Source of the DNA: Diphasiastrum complanatum
Taxonomy: Eukaryota; Streptophyta; Lycopodiopsida; Lycopodiales; Lycopodiaceae
DNA: 64,000 bases
Direction of reading: 5' to 3'
NCBI GenBank assembly: GCA_029204225.1
Contig: CM055111.1
Span: 21,283,051 to 21,347,050 of the forward strand
Position numbers and translations under genes: made by a program. Each line of letters begins with the position of its first letter. Position 1 is the stretch's first letter. This document shows positions 9,905 through 24,292 of the stretch, in pieces. The notes under the pieces were generated by a model, which worked only from the letters and a program-made list of their open reading frames with translations, was not told where the DNA came from and searched no databases.

Positions 9905-12647
9905 ATAAGCACTTGTAGATTTTTGATCTGCTTTATCACTTGCAAAATTTGAGTCAGAATAGCCAACTATAGAAAGATTTTTACTTTTATATAACAAACC
10001 ATAATAAAAAATTGAAGATATGTATCTAAGTACTCTCTTGGCCATTTTCCAATGATGAATAGTAGGATTTTGCATAGCTTGGCTCAAGTTATGAGCACTA
10101 AAACTTATATCAGGCCTAGTTATAGTGAGCCAAATTAAGGAGCCTATAAGAATCCTAAAAAGAGTGATGTCCACGAAGGATCTTTCATCACCTTTGTTAG
10201 GGTCTTTTACAATTTGCTCCACAAGAGTTTCTATACTCTTACAATCTAGCATACTTGGATTGACATACAAAAGCTTTTTCATTATGAAAGTCAATCTCTA
10301 ATCCTAATATGTAATGAATTTTTCCAAGATCTTGCATCTTGAATTCTTTTCCAAGTGCAACCTTGGTTTCCTCAACTAACTTGATACAACTTCCTGTTAG
10401 AATGATATCATCAACATAAATGAGAAGTATGACAATATCTCTATCATAAAACTTGACATACAAGGAAGGATCACAGTTACTAAGATTAATTCCTAGTGAA
10501 TCATCTTAAGTCGAGAATACCATGACCTTGGAGCTTGCTTTAGTCCATATAGACTTTTGAAGAGCAAGCAAACTTTGTTTTTGTCATGGATGAACCCAAG
10601 AGGTTAATCCATATAAATCTCTTCTTCTAGATATCCATTTAAAAATGCATTAGAGACATCTAGTTGAAAACCTTACCATTTGAAAAAACATGCAATAGAA
10701 ATTATGATTCTAATTGATACCATCTTTGCAACTGGAGCAAAAGTCTCCTCATAATCAAGTCCATAAACTTGAGCAAAGCCCTTTGCACAAAGCCTTGCCT
10801 TGTACTTGTTAATCGTGTCATCTTGATTATATTTGACTCGAAAAACCCATTTGCAACCAATGGTGTGCTTGTTGGATGGAAGATCCACAAGCTTCCATGT
10901 CTTGTTGGCCATCAAAGCATCATATCCCTCTTTCATGGCTAGAAACCATTCCTTCGAATTGAGTGCATCATATACATCCTTTGTCTCCTCATGTAAAACA
11001 AAATAAGCACAATTAGTGGAGTTGAGTTCCACTTGCTTGCCTTTATCTCCATATGTAATCCTCTTAGGCTCGGATCTTTCTCTTTGAGATCTCCTTGGTG
11101 AAAAAATTTGAGGTGACTCCTCCTTAATTCTCGGCCCCATCGCTCCATGATAGTCATCAAGGGTGATGATAGGAGAATTCTTTTGAGAATATTTGATCTT
11201 GGCCTCCTCATAGATGTATTTTTGATTCTCATGGAATATAACATCCCTACTCTCAATTGTAGTTGAGGTAGAGGGAACATAGATTCTGTAAGCCTTATTG
11301 TTGGATGAATATCCAACCATGATCCCTTTGATAGAATTAGGATCATTTCTTTTCCTTGTTTCCAAGGGTACATGAACAAATCAAGCACATCCAAAAACTC
11401 TAAGGTGATTAACCTTAGGTTTCTTCTTAAACAAGACTTCATATGGTGATCTTCCTGCAAGTGCATTGTGAGGTAATCTATTGCACAAATAGCTTGCACA
11501 ATTAATTGCTTCTCCCCAATATTTAATAGGCAAAGAAGCTTCAACTCGGATTGCTTTAGCACATTCAAAAAGAGATCAAATTTTTCTTTTAGCAATTCCA
11601 TTTTGAGATGGAGAATAAGCACAAGAAAACTCTCTCTTAATTCCTTTACCCTCACAATATTCATAGAACTTGTCGGAGATGTATTCACCTCCTCCATCAC
11701 ATCTTAAAGCTTTAACTCTAAATGAAAACTGTTTCTCAACATAAGCTTTGAAGACTAGGAAGTGATCAAATACCATAGCTTTTGAAGAAAGTAGATACAA
11801 CCAAGTATATTTTGTAAAATCATCAATGAATGTGACAAAACAAGTTGCACCACAATACTTTTAGAAGAAGAAAAATGAACATCCGAGTGGATTAGTTCCA
11901 AAGGATGAGTAGTATTAATAAAAGATTTTTAATATGGCTTTCTATGTGATTTTGCAATAGCACAAGCCTCACAAGGCTTGATCTCTTTGGAAATCTTTCT
12001 TGGAAGGCCAATAGTCTTATCATTCTTGATCATAGAAAACATAGACTTAAAGTTAGGATGACCCAACCTTCTATGCCATAAATCCTCCTTGGACAAAAGA
12101 GCAACTTCACAAAAGTTTGCATTCTCATAAGAATTCAATTTGAAGATTAGATCCATTAGCTAGGATCTCATCATTTTTCTTGATAAAGCAAGTATTGGAA
12201 TTGAATTTTACATCACAACAACTATCAAGCAACTTTCCAACACTAATCAAGCTCTTTGTAAGCTTAGTAACAAAAAGAACATTAGAAAGTGAAAGAACTT
12301 TAGAAGAATCAAGTTTCAATGGAATGTTGCCAATTCCTTCAATAGAGCACTCATGATCATTTGCAGTATAAATAGATCTTTTAAGTCCTTTGTAAGGTAC
12401 AATAGAGTCAAAAGACTCCTTTGAACAGCACATGTGTGAAGAAGCTCCACTATCTATGTACCAAGCTCCATCTTTCTTGAAGGGTGATGAAGAAAAGCTT
12501 GATACCATGAGTGATCCTTCTCCATCACTTGCAATAAAATCTTCTTCTTTCTCATTAGAGAGATTTGCTTGCTTGAGTTGGTTTTTCTTTTTGAAGCAAT
12601 TGGAGGCATAATGCCCCTTTTTGCCACAAAAGAAACACTTGACTTTC
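9905..12647 (-). mobile_element. Copia-C1 (outer element), left part
   Basis: Minus-strand copia element split by Copia-C2. This part runs, in element order, from the zinc knuckle at about 12640 to RNase H at 9905; the other part (gag, leader, PBS, 5' LTR) is 17968-20278. Its 3' end and 3' LTR are not present; an older-looking LTR remnant lies there instead. The element is heavily worn, with ten or more breaks. Confidence 0.85.
9905..12647 (-). pseudogene. Copia-C1 zinc knuckle, protease, integrase, RT, RNase H, fossil
   Basis: In element order (right to left): CFFCGKKGHYASNCFKK near 12580-12635; protease WYIDSGASSHMC near 12445; GAG-pre-integrase LWHRRLGHPNFKS near 12060; HHCC-type CEACAIAKSHRKPY near 11940; integrase core piece LRCDGGGEYISDKF near 11680; integrase tail GIMVGYSSNNKAYRIYVPS near 11290; RT starting CKWVFRVKYNQDD near 10830 with KARLCAKGFAQVYGLDYEE; YVDDIILTGSCIK near 10400; then the RNase H N-terminal part to 9905. 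Each piece has a close counterpart in C2 at 13460-17399. Broken throughout. Confidence 0.88.
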
Positions 12648-13442
12648 TGACAAAATTTCCAGAATTCACACGTGTGGGGAATGTCCACAAGAGTGACTAA
12701 TCTTAATTAAGCTTTGTGATTGGCACTATGACCTGATTCTAGATAGATCAACAAAATCTAGTTCAGAAGAAATTGCTAATCCACAATCTAGCATGATAAT
12801 CAACAGAATATAATAGCAATGAATCAAAGAATGAATAAAAATACAAGATTTCAATGTATAAGCATTAGCCTCAACACGAGTTAGAGAGAGAGAGCTAGAG
12901 AGATAAGAAACAATATTTGTTTAGATCCAAAATGGCATGAGATAGCTACAAAACTTTGGTTCTTCATCATTGATTGTGTGGAGAGCTACAAATATTTATG
13001 GAGATTGAGGTAGCTCGAGGTAGAACCATATCTATCCACTCCAAAATGACATCTAAAGTGACATTTAGAGTCTATGTGACATTTGTCACTTGTCATGCAT
13101 GAAATTCTACCAACTTTTTACAAGTGTACTAGTTCTAACTAGAAATGTCCAAATCATCATGCATGTGTCCATTAAACTTTGTGCATGCCTTGCATGTCGC
13201 TATGGATCACTTACAATTAATGCATGTGAGTTGCCATGAGTTTCTACAAGCATAATCATGCTAATTCTATGTCTACAAACTATATGCAAATTGCATTTAT
13301 CAAACTAGATAATACATAACCATGTAGCTCGAGTTCTATGTAGGCCAAACTTGGCATTTTTCATTAATGAGCTACATACTTGCATGGTACAACATTTGTA
13401 GCAAGCCAAGAAATCAATATGGATTCTTTTTCAATTTTAACA
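12648..13442 (-). repeat. 3' LTR of Copia-C2
   Basis: 795 bp, in plus orientation TGACAAAATTTCC...CAATTTTAACA, i.e. TGTTAAAATT...GGAAATTTTGTCA in element orientation. The palindrome CACACGTGTG lies at 12667-12676, close to the element-oriented 3' edge. A short GA-rich patch (gagttagagagagagagc) is shared by all C-type LTRs. Confidence 0.92.
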
Positions 13443-13450
13443 CTCCTCCT
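13443..13450 (-). other. Polypurine tract of Copia-C2
   Basis: CTCCTCCT on the plus strand (AGGAGGAG in element orientation) abuts the LTR edge at 13442. The same sequence sits beside the C3 LTR at 48255-48262. Confidence 0.88.
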
Positions 13451-16400
13451 AAAAATGATCTATATTGATTTGAACATGGATCTTGGTATAACTCCAAGGT
13501 TGGCTCTATGCTTGTTGAAGGAACTTTTGCTCAAAGGTTTGGTGAGCATATCTGCAATGCAAGATGATGAGTCGATATGCTCCAATTTGATTTCACCTCC
13601 AATGAGCTTCTCTTTCACGAAGTGATGTGCAACTTCGATATGCTTGCTCCTTGCATGGAATATTGGGTTGTTGGAAAGGGCTTGAGTTGAAACGTTGTCA
13701 CACATGATCATAGGTATATTTTCTTCCATAATTATCTTTAGCTCCACTAGTAACCTCTTGATCCAAAGCACTTCCTTTGTTGTTGTAGTGAGCGCCTTGT
13801 ACTCAGCTTCACATGATGAGAGTGATACAGTATCTTGCTTTTTGGAAAGCCAAGATATCAAGTTTCCTCCAAGATATATGACATAAGCACTTGTAAATTT
13901 TTGATTTGCTCTATCACTTGCAAAATTCGAGTCAGAATAACAATAATAGAAAGATCTTCACTTTTATACAATAAACCAAAATCAAAAGTTGAAGATATAT
14001 ATCTAAGCACTCTCTTGGCTTTTTTCCAATGATAAACTGAAGGATTTTGCATAGCCTGGCTCAACTTATGAACACTAAAGCTTATGTCAGGTCTAGTTAT
14101 TGTGAGCCAAATTAAGGAGCCTATAAGACTTCTAAAAAGTGTGATGTCCTCGAAGGATCTTTCATCACCTTTGTTAGAGTCCTTTACATTTTGCTCCATA
14201 GGTGTTTCTATACTCTTACAATTCAACATATTGAACTTTTTTAACATTGAAAGAGCATACTTAGATTGACATACAAAAGCTTTATCTTTAAGAAAATCAA
14301 TCTCTAATCCTAGAATATAGTGAATTTTTCCAAGATCTTGCATCTTGAACTCTTTTCCAAGTGCAATCTTGGTTTCCTCAACTAACTTGATACAACTTCC
14401 TGTCAGAATGATATCATCAACATAAATAAGAAGGATGACAATATCTTTATCACAAAACTTAACATATAAGGATAGATCATAGTTACTAAGATTAAATCCT
14501 AGTGACTCAAGAAAGGTGTTAAGTCGAGAATACCATGACCTTGGAGCTTGCTTTAATCCATATAAACTTTTGAAGAGCAAGCAAACTTTTCCTTCATCAT
14601 AGATGAACCCAATAGGTTGATCCATATAGATCTTTTCTTCTAGATAGCCATTTAGAAATGCATTAGAAACATCTAATTGAAAAATTTGCCAATTGAAAAA
14701 CCAAGCAAGAGAAATTATGATTCTAATTGACACCATCTTTGCAACTGGGGCAAAGGTCTCCTCATAATCAAGTCCATATACTTGAGCAAATCCTTTAGCA
14801 CAAAGCCTAGCCTTGTACTTGTTGATTGTGCCATCTTGATTATACTTGACTCGAAAAACCCATTTGCAACCAATGGCATGTTTGTTGGATGGAAGATCCA
14901 CAAGCTCCCATGTATTATTGGCCATCAAAGCATCATATTCTTCCTTCATGGCAAGGTACCATTCCTTTGAGTTGATAGCATCATATACATCCTTCAGCTC
15001 CTCATGAGAAATAAAATAGGCACAATTAGTGGAGTTGATTTCCACTTGCTTTCCTCTATCTTCATAGGTAAGCCTTCTAGGGTAGGATCTTTCTCTTTGA
15101 GATCTCCTTGGTGAAAAAATTTGAGGTGACTCCTCCTCAAATCTCGGCCCCATCTCTCCATGATGATCTTCAAGGGTGATGATTGGAGTATCTTTGTGAA
15201 AATATTTGAACTCGGCCTTCTCAAGAATGTATTTTTGATCTTCATGGAATATCACATCTCTACTCTCAATTGTAGTTGAGGTAGAGGGAACATAGATCCT
15301 GTAAGCTTTCTTGTTGGATGCATATCCAACCATGGTCCCTTTAACAGAATTAGGATCATCTCTTTTCCTTGTTTCCAAGGGCATATTAACAAAGCAAGTA
15401 CAATCAAAAACTCTAAGGTGATCTACCTTAGGTTTTTTCTGAAACAAGACTTCAAAAGGTGTTTTTCCAACAAGATCATTGTGAGGTAATCTATCACACA
15501 AATAGTTTGCACAATTTATAGCTTCACCCCAATATTCAATAGGCAAAGAAGCTGCTACTCGAATTGCTTTAGCACATTCACATAAAGATCTGTTTTTCCT
15601 CTCAGCTACTCCATTTTGGGATGGAGAATAGGCACAAAAAAATTCTCTCTTTATTCATTCACCTTCACAATAATTATGAAACTTGTTGGAGATATATTCA
15701 CCTCCTCCATTGCATCTTAAAGCTTTAACTTTGCAAGAAAACTGTTTTTTTACATAAGCTTTGAAGGTAAGGAAGTGATCAAAAACCATAGCCTTTGAAG
15801 AAAGTAGATACAACCAAGTGTATCTAATAAAGTCATCAATAAAGGTGACAAAACATGTTGCACCACCAATACTTTTAGAAGAGGAAAAATGTACATCTGA
15901 ATGTATGAGTTCCAATGGATAAGTAGTCTTTATAAAAGACTTCTGATATGGCTTTCTGTGTGACTTTGCAATGGCACAAGCCTCACAAGGCTTGAAATCT
16001 TTAGAAAGAGATTTTGGAAGACCAAAAGCCTTCTCCTTCTTAACCATAGAAGACATAGATGTAAAGTTAGGATGTCCCAACCTTCTATGCCACAGCTCCT
16101 CCTTAGATAACAAAGCAACTTCACAAAGGTTTGCATTCTCATAAGAATTCAACTTAAAAATTCCACCACATCTAGTTCCATCAGCAAGGATCTCATCTTT
16201 TCTCTTGATAAAACAAGTATTGGAGTTGAACTTTACATCACAACCATTATCAAGCAACTTTCCCACACTAATTAAGTTCTTTGTAAGTTTTGGAATGAAA
16301 AGAACATTAGAAAGTGCAAGAACTTTTGAAGAAGCAAGTTTCAATGGAATGTTGCCAATTCCTTCTATTGGACACTCATGATCATTAGCTGTGTAAATAG

Positions 16401-17400
16401 ATCTCTTGAGTCCTTTGAAAGGTAAGATTGAGTCAAATGGCTCCTTTGAACAGCACATATGTGAAGAGGCTCCACTGTCTATGTACCATGCTCCATCTTT
16501 CTTGAAAGGTGATGAAGAAAAACTGGACACCATAAGTGATCCTTCTCCATCACTTGCAACAAAATCTTCTTCAATCTCTTTGGAGAGATTAGCTTGCTTG
16601 AGTTGGTTTTTCTTCTTAAAGCAATTAGAGGCATAGTGCCCCTTTTTGCCACAGAAGAAGCACTTCACTTTCTTCTTCTTGGTTTTTGAATTAGAGGGAT
16701 GAGATGTTTCATCCTCTTCACCATCTTGATCTCGATCTTTGGCTTTGTCTTTGTTGTATGCTTGAGAGAATTGGTTCTTACTCCTTCCTTTCTGCTTGCC
16801 TTTGACAAAGAGGGCTTTGTCACTTCCACCATGTTCAAGTTTGTTCATCCTGGAGAGTTTATAGCTTTGTCTAGATTCTTCAGAAATAAGAATTCCTTGG
16901 AGAGTTTCTAGATTAGGTAACTCCTCCTTAATAGCAAAAGACTGAACAAGATTATCGTCGTCATCTCTCAAGCCACTCAGTATGACTTGAACTAGCTCAA
17001 CTTGGTTAATGGTAACACCAACACAGGAAAGCTCTCTATGTAAATCTTTAACTCTCTGAACATAGTTAGATGCACTCTCTTCACTTCTTTGGAAACTTTG
17101 GAAAATCTGATTCCTAAGAGTGAGTATTCTAGAAGTATTCTTTGCTTCATAGATGGTCTTTAGTGCTTTGGCTGTAGTGCAAGATCCTATCTCTCTCAAA
17201 ATTTCATTAGATACATTCATCTTAATGAAATGTAGAGAACTCTCTTCTTATATTTAGGAATTTCAACCTGTGTTTGAGGCTCCTCCTCAACACCAAGCAC
17301 AATATCCATAACATCCTGGAGAATCAAAATAGACTCCATTCTTAACTTCCAAATTGAGTAATTAGAAGTGTTTAGTCTTTCACTGGCTTCTAGAAGATAC
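13451..17400 (-). pseudogene. Copia-C2 gag-pol block, best-preserved full copia pol in the window (fossil)
   Basis: All copia domains are present in order (right to left): gag (WKLRMESILILQDVMDIVLG near 17340, then 15655-17220), CCHC knuckle CFFCGKKGHYASNCFKK near 16640, protease WYIDSGASSHMC near 16480, LWHRRLGHPNF near 16085, CEACAIAKSHRKPY, integrase core HSDVHF, FIDDFIRYTWLYLL and LRCNGGGEYIS, integrase tail WGEAINCANYLCDRLP near 15530, MVGYASNKKAYRIYVPS, RT CKWVFRVKYNQDGTINKYKARLCAKG near 14830, LDVSNAFLNGYLEEKIYMDQP near 14660, [16 protein letters not shown] near 14560, YVDDIILTG near 14420, and RNase H WLSKKQDTVSLSSCEAEYKAL near 13850 to DMLTKPLSKSSF near 13530. It is the natural candidate source family for mobilising C3. 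About three breaks. Confidence 0.93.
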
Positions 17401-17967
17401 GAGTTAGAGAGAGAGAGAGCTAGAGAGATAACAAGCAATATTTGTTTAGATCCAAAATGGCATGAGATAGCTACAAAATTTTGGTTCTTCATCATTGATT
17501 GTGTGGAGAGCTACACATATTTATGGAGATTGAGGTAGCTCGAGGTAGAACCATATCTATCCACTCCAAAATGACATCTAAAGTGACATCTAGAATCTAT
17601 GTGACATTTGTCAATTGTCATGCGTGAAATTCTACCAACTTTTTACAAGTGTACTAGTTCTAACTAGAAATGTCCAAATCATCATGCATGTGTCCATTAA
17701 ACTTTGTGCATGCCTTGCATGTCACTATGGATCACTTACAATTAATGCATGTGAGTTGCCACGAGTTTCTACAAGCATAATCATGCTAATTCTATGTCTA
17801 CAAACTATATGCAAGTTGCATTTATCAAACTAGATAATACATAACCATGTAGCTCGAGTTCTATGTAGGCCAAACTTGGCATTTTTCATTAATGAGCTAC
17901 ATACTTGCATGGTACAACATTTGTAGCAAGCCAAGAAATCAATATAGATTGTTTTTCAATTTTAACA
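17401..17967 (-). repeat. LTR portion on the 5' side of Copia-C2
   Basis: Matches roughly the last 570 bp (plus orientation) of the 3' LTR at 12648-13442, from the gagttagagagagag patch to CAATTTTAACA. About 9 differences over some 450 bp compared. It meets C1 gag sequence at 17968. Confidence 0.88.
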
Positions 17968-18715
17968 ATTTCTTCTTTTTGGTTTTGAAGTAGAAGGATG
18001 AGATGAGTCATTCTCTTCACCATCTTTGTATCTTTCCTTGGCTTTGTCTTTGTTGAATTCTTGAGAAAATTGGTTCTTGCTCCTTCCTTTATGCTTGTCC
18101 TTGACAAAGAGGGCTTTGTCACTTCCAATATGCTCGAGTTTGTTCATCCTAGACAGTTTGTAACTTTGCCTAGCTTCTTCAGAGATGAGAATTCCTTGAA
18201 GAGTTTCCAAATTGGGCAACTCCTCCTTAATGGCAAAGGATTGAACAAGATTATCATAGTAATTTTTTAAGCCATTTAGAATGACTTGTACTAGCTCATC
18301 GATTGTGACACCAACACAAGCAAGCTCCCTATGAAGATCTTTTACTCTCAGAACATAATTTGATGCACTCTCTTCACTTCTTTGAAAATTTTAGAAAATT
18401 TGATTTCTAAGAGTGAGTATTCTAGAAGTGTTCTTGGCTTCATAGATGGCCAAGCATCTTTAGATGTGGTGCAAGATCCTATCTCTCTTAGAATTTCATT
18501 AGATACATTCATCTTAATGAAATGTAGATCCATTCTAGCTCTCTTCTTGTACTTTGGATTTCAAGCTGTGCTTGAGGCTCCTCCTCAATACCAAGTACTA
18601 TGTCCATAACATCCTGGAGTATCAAAATAGACTCCGTTATTACCTTCCATATTGAGTAATTAGAGGTACTTAGTCTTTCACCTGCTTCTAGGAGATATCC
18701 TCCCACAGATGCCAT
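17968..18715 (-). pseudogene. Copia-C1 gag, fossil
   Basis: Gag begins MASVGGYLLEAGERLSTSNY at 18715, then DVMDIVLGIEEEPQAQ, FIKMNVSNEILREIGSCTTS and PNLETLQGILISEEARQSY. The same start is seen in C3 (50716), which supports the start choice. UBN2/copia gag family; forms virus-like particles in active relatives. Several breaks. Confidence 0.87.
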
Positions 18716-19472
18716 AATGTGAAGACTTCTTAGTTATTGGACAATTATATGTTTGATCTTGTTCCAATCAGACTTAATGTTGCTGCTCTCTTTCACTATA
18801 GGCATTTTCAAGGATGAACTACCTTCCTATGTGAAAAACTTGTAGCTGTATTTGAGATAGATCTCAATTATTCCACAAAACAAGATTTCCTAGATTAGTC
18901 TCTTAAAATGGATTGAGGCACTTAGACAAGTTTGATTCCTACTTTTGGCATGTGTTATATGCTTCAAAAGAAAACACTAATGATACTCAGAAGGCTCAAA
19001 GGTGCTCAATAACATCAAGCTTAGTCTTGATCTTCAGTTTCTTGTGTAGGATGCTCAAAACAATGGATTCAGAATCAAGCAAGATTGAATCAAATCAAAA
19101 AGTGGAACTCGGATTTTGGACCTCTCCCTACCCTCTTTAAGAGCTTATAGCTCTTAATAGGCACATAAGAATGATTTGGGATCAATTTTCAATGGAGAGA
19201 ACTCTTCATAAGCTTTCCATCAAGCTATAACACCTCTATTTTTGGACCAAATAGCAAGGAAATAAAGGAGACTGAAAATCACTGATTTTCACACGTGCAG
19301 ACTTCCAAAATTCCGTACAATCACTGTTCTGACCTGAAAATTCAGTTTCTATCCACTTTGATCCAAACACTTTTCAAGAAAAGGTTAAGAAAAGTGATTA
19401 ACTACTTTTTTGCTTGAATTAGCTCACAAATTCTTGAACAATCAGAGATAATAGCATGCAAAGCTTAATTTG
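18716..19472 (-). other. Untranslated leader of Copia-C1
   Basis: About 757 bp without coding sense between gag and PBS. It aligns along its length with the C3 leader at 50717-51471 (755 bp) at roughly 80% by eye, for example ctttcactatagg against cttcactatagg and gaactaccttcctatgtgaaa in both. Confidence 0.8.
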
Positions 19473-19484
19473 GCTCTGATACCA
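19473..19484 (-). other. Primer binding site of Copia-C1 (tRNA-iMet)
   Basis: GCTCTGATACCA on the plus strand is the reverse complement of TGGTATCAGAGC and abuts the LTR at 19485. Confidence 0.93.
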
Positions 19485-20278
19485 TGAAAAAATTTCTAGC
19501 AAGTTCACATGTGTGGGAATGATCCACAAGGGTGATTGATTTTATTAAGCTTTATGATTAGCACAAAAAACTGATTCTAGATTGAATAGCAAGATCTAAT
19601 ATAGAATTTAATGGCTTAATCACAATTTAGCATGCTAAGAATCAGAGAATGATAGCTTTGATTTCAAGGGAGTAAAAGTACAAGAATTTAGTGTATGAGC
19701 ATAAGCCTCAACATGAGTTAGAGAGAGAAAGAGAGAGAGATATTCAAGAAAATATTGGTGTAGATCCAAAATGGCATGGAATAGCTTCAAAGCTTGGTTC
19801 TTCATCAAAGATTATGAGAATAGCTACACATATTTATGGAGTTTGAGGTAGCTTGAGGTAGAACCACATCCATCCACCTTTCAATCACATCTAAAGTCAA
19901 AACTAGAGTGTAAGTGACATTTGTCACATCTCATGCATGCATTTCTACCTACTTTTACCAAGTGTCATTTTTCTATCTAGAATTGTACAAATCACCATGC
20001 ACGTGTCCATTTCACTTTGTGCATGCCTTGCATGTCACTATGGATCACTTACAACATTTGCATGTGATATGCCACGAGTTTCTACAAGCATATTAATGCC
20101 ATTTCTAAGTCTACAATCTATATGCAAGTTGTATTCTACCAACTAGACTTGAGAAACCCATATAGCTCGAGTTTCATCTAGGCCAAATTTGGCATTTACA
20201 TTATGAAACAACATACTTGTATAGAAAAAAGTTTGTAGCAAGCCTAAAGTCAAGATAGATGATTTTTCATTTTCAACA
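19485..20278 (-). repeat. 5' LTR of Copia-C1
   Basis: 794 bp, nearly the same length as the C2 LTR (795 bp) and clearly the same family, but more diverged from C2 than the C2 LTRs are from each other. Ends TGAAAAAATTTC and TTTTCAACA in plus orientation. Confidence 0.88.
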
Positions 20279-22451
20279 AATTATATCTGAGTCCTCTGCT
20301 GCATCTGACACTTTGGCAGTCATCCTTGTCACGGACGTGTCTTCTCAGAAGCCAAAGAGCCCTACATCCACGGATGATGAAGACACCATCTCCGACACCC
20401 ATATGCAAGACAAAGGCAAAGGGGTTGATGAGGAAGCCACGGATGCGGAGGAGGATGACAAATAAAATCTATATAGGTGGTACCATCAATTTTTCTCTGG
20501 TGACAAGGATATTGTTGGTAAGATCCATGCTTATGACCTGGACATCCAAGACAACATGATGCAGTTGTTCCAGCATACAGATGAGATGACTAGCAACATT
20601 GAAATTTTGTCTGAGTAGATTACATCTCTGGAGGCAAACAACAAGTTGTTGAATGAGAGAAATCGCTCTTTGGGCTGAATGCTCCAGCAATCAAATGACG
20701 AAGTCCAATCATACAAGGACAGCAATAAGGCACTAAATGCCAAGTCTATAGAATTGCAAACAAATTTTGATTCTTTGACAACTGAGCATAATAAGGTCAA
20801 GGCAAAAAAGAAAGAACGCTGCAAAATAAAATCTGCAAGAGAATAAAGACAGAAACTATCTTACAAACTATGCAGCAGCTCAGGATTAATCCTTTAAAGT
20901 TGTAGTCTCTTCAGGACCAGATTGATCCTTTGAAGCTGCAGTCTCTTTAGGACCAGATGCTTGATAATTTTTCGAGTCGAGTTCTTTCTTCCGATCGAAA
21001 ACAACAAGATGCTAGTTGAAGAAGAACTCGCCGAGCTGAAGGAATTATCCTCTGAGACTACCATCTGCAGATGCGCATGATGAATATCTGCAGGCCCTAG
21101 AGAAGATTGAAGAATTGGCAAGGCAACTTCAGGCAACGCAGAATTGCACAGGTGTGGCTGACCATTTGGAGTATGCTGAAGCCTGCATCAAAATCTCCGA
21201 TCTACAGCTACACATAGTAGACCTTAAACAACAGCTCAAAGATGAGAAGCTCATTGTAGACTTCCATAGACAGGATGTTGCAGAAGTGCAGCCTAAGGCA
21301 AAACGGCCGAAGAGGAATTGGTCGAATGTATGTGCAAAACGCTTTGAAGTTTTTTTTGAACAATTCTTGAAGTGGAGTCCTTGCCATGTTAATATCGAAT
21401 TACAATGGCATGTCGATTATTTGATGCTACCAAACTTAGTAGGCATGGTAGACAGAGTGGGAAAAAGAAGATTTCCTCTGGTTATGGTATCAACTTAGCA
21501 TAGAGCAAAAGGGGTGTCTATGTTAGAGGCCATAACCTAGGAAAAATTTAAAATTTTGCCATTCAGGTCAGATAAACTGTATATAGGCTCAATGTTCATG
21601 TATGCGCTAGAGTACATCCGGATAGGAGTACCAGTTTTTGAAGCACAATGATTCGAAATGTAAAATTTGGAGGCAGCATGCAGAGTTCAAGCTATATTTA
21701 CTAGAAGACCGGGCAAGAATTCGACGACACAAGTCTACTGTTAAATGTAAATATGGCATACCCAGAGCTGTACAGTATTTACACTAACTGGGAGTGGAAG
21801 TTTTCAAATTATTTTGTAGAAATCAAGCACAATCTACAAAACAGAGTCAAATCTTGTGAACATAAAGCTTTCTGTACATATACTGGCAGTTTGGCATTTT
21901 TGCAGCCAAAACATTATTTTTTATTCAAAATTTATTTGTAAAGTGTAAGTTTATTCAATTTTCATCAACTTTGTTCGAACAAATTACATTTGAAATTTTT
22001 TTTTAAGAAGACTATCAGTTAGTACAGGAGTTATTTGATGGAACATTACTCCCTGTAAGATTGTCACCATACGACAACTTACCAATTGGGAGATACATCA
22101 GAGCAAAGGAAGACATCTTATTGCTCGAGTGCCAGAAAGATTTGGAACTCGTGCAACGATTACATGATGATGACCTTAATACATGAAATCTTTTCTAGAT
22201 TTTTCTTGTATATGCCGTTGCTAATTATGTGATGCTAAGCTTCTATATGTGATGATGTTTATTTATGTCTACTAATACATATTTCGAATCCACATTAGAT
22301 TCTTAAATACCAAATAAAGGTCATATATTCAACAAGTAGAAATATCTTTACATCTGACCCAACAAAGATCCATTACACGAAAATATTATTTTCTAAGGAA
22401 TGAATAGTTCTCAAAATGAAGATTATATGTTCACGAGGATGTTTCACATTT

Positions 22452-22464
<13 letters not shown>
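20279..22464 (+). pseudogene. Gypsy-L: coiled-coil ORF region upstream of a polypurine tract, fossil remnant
   Basis: No pol domain is visible, but long stretches read as protein on the plus strand: an acidic Ser/Thr/Asp-rich part (20285-20465, SPTSTDDEDTISDTHMQDKG), a heptad-type coiled coil (about 20540-20820; SLEANNKLLNERNRSLG), a 12-codon tandem repeat (20887-20960, period 36 bp, QDQIDPLKLQSL) and a basic segment PKAKRPKRNW near 21290 followed by a 127-codon open frame ending 21498. The order acidic/low-complexity, coiled coil, basic, C-domain parallels the extra ORF of Gypsy-K (34391-37566) in layout but not obviously in sequence. I read it as the additional ORF found after pol in some plant gypsy elements. 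Broken; function unknown. Confidence 0.45.
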
Positions 22465-24070
<1,606 letters not shown>

Positions 24071-24292
24071 ACAATCAAAGATTCAAAGACTCTTTTAGGA
24101 AAAAAATGAATTACTCACCGTGATTTGCGACGTGTTAATTTGTGACATGAATTGTGAGCTTATTTGTTTTTAATTCATCACAGATGTCGCAAAATAATGT
24201 CACAATAAGAATGTTGAATTTTGACATCTTCAGAACACTTTGGAATCCGACAACTACACCTGCAGAAATACACAGGATTTCCACACAGGCAG

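Larger units (their letters stand above)
12648..17967 (-). mobile_element. Copia-C2 (inner element), nested in Copia-C1
   Basis: A younger copia element on the minus strand. Its 3' LTR is 12648-13442, the pol/gag block 13460-17399, and an LTR portion on the 5' side is 17401-17967. Flanking bases ctttc (12643-12647) and atttc (17968-17972) are a likely 5-bp target duplication with one difference. Reading across the insertion, C1 gag sequence is continuous (cttgactttc, then ttctttttgg), which proves the nesting. About 9 differences over ~450 compared LTR bases (~98% identity) make it younger than its host element. About three breaks in the coding part; the 5' side is incomplete. Confidence 0.9.
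17968..20278 (-). mobile_element. Copia-C1 (outer element), right part
   Basis: Continuation of C1 beyond the C2 insertion: gag 17968-18715, leader 18716-19472, PBS 19473-19484 and 5' LTR 19485-20278, all minus strand. Confidence 0.88.

Noticed and set aside
19473-19484. tRNA-like signal around gctctgatacca
   Set aside because: Only the 12 bases complementary to the tRNA 3' end are present; it is a primer binding site, not a tRNA gene.
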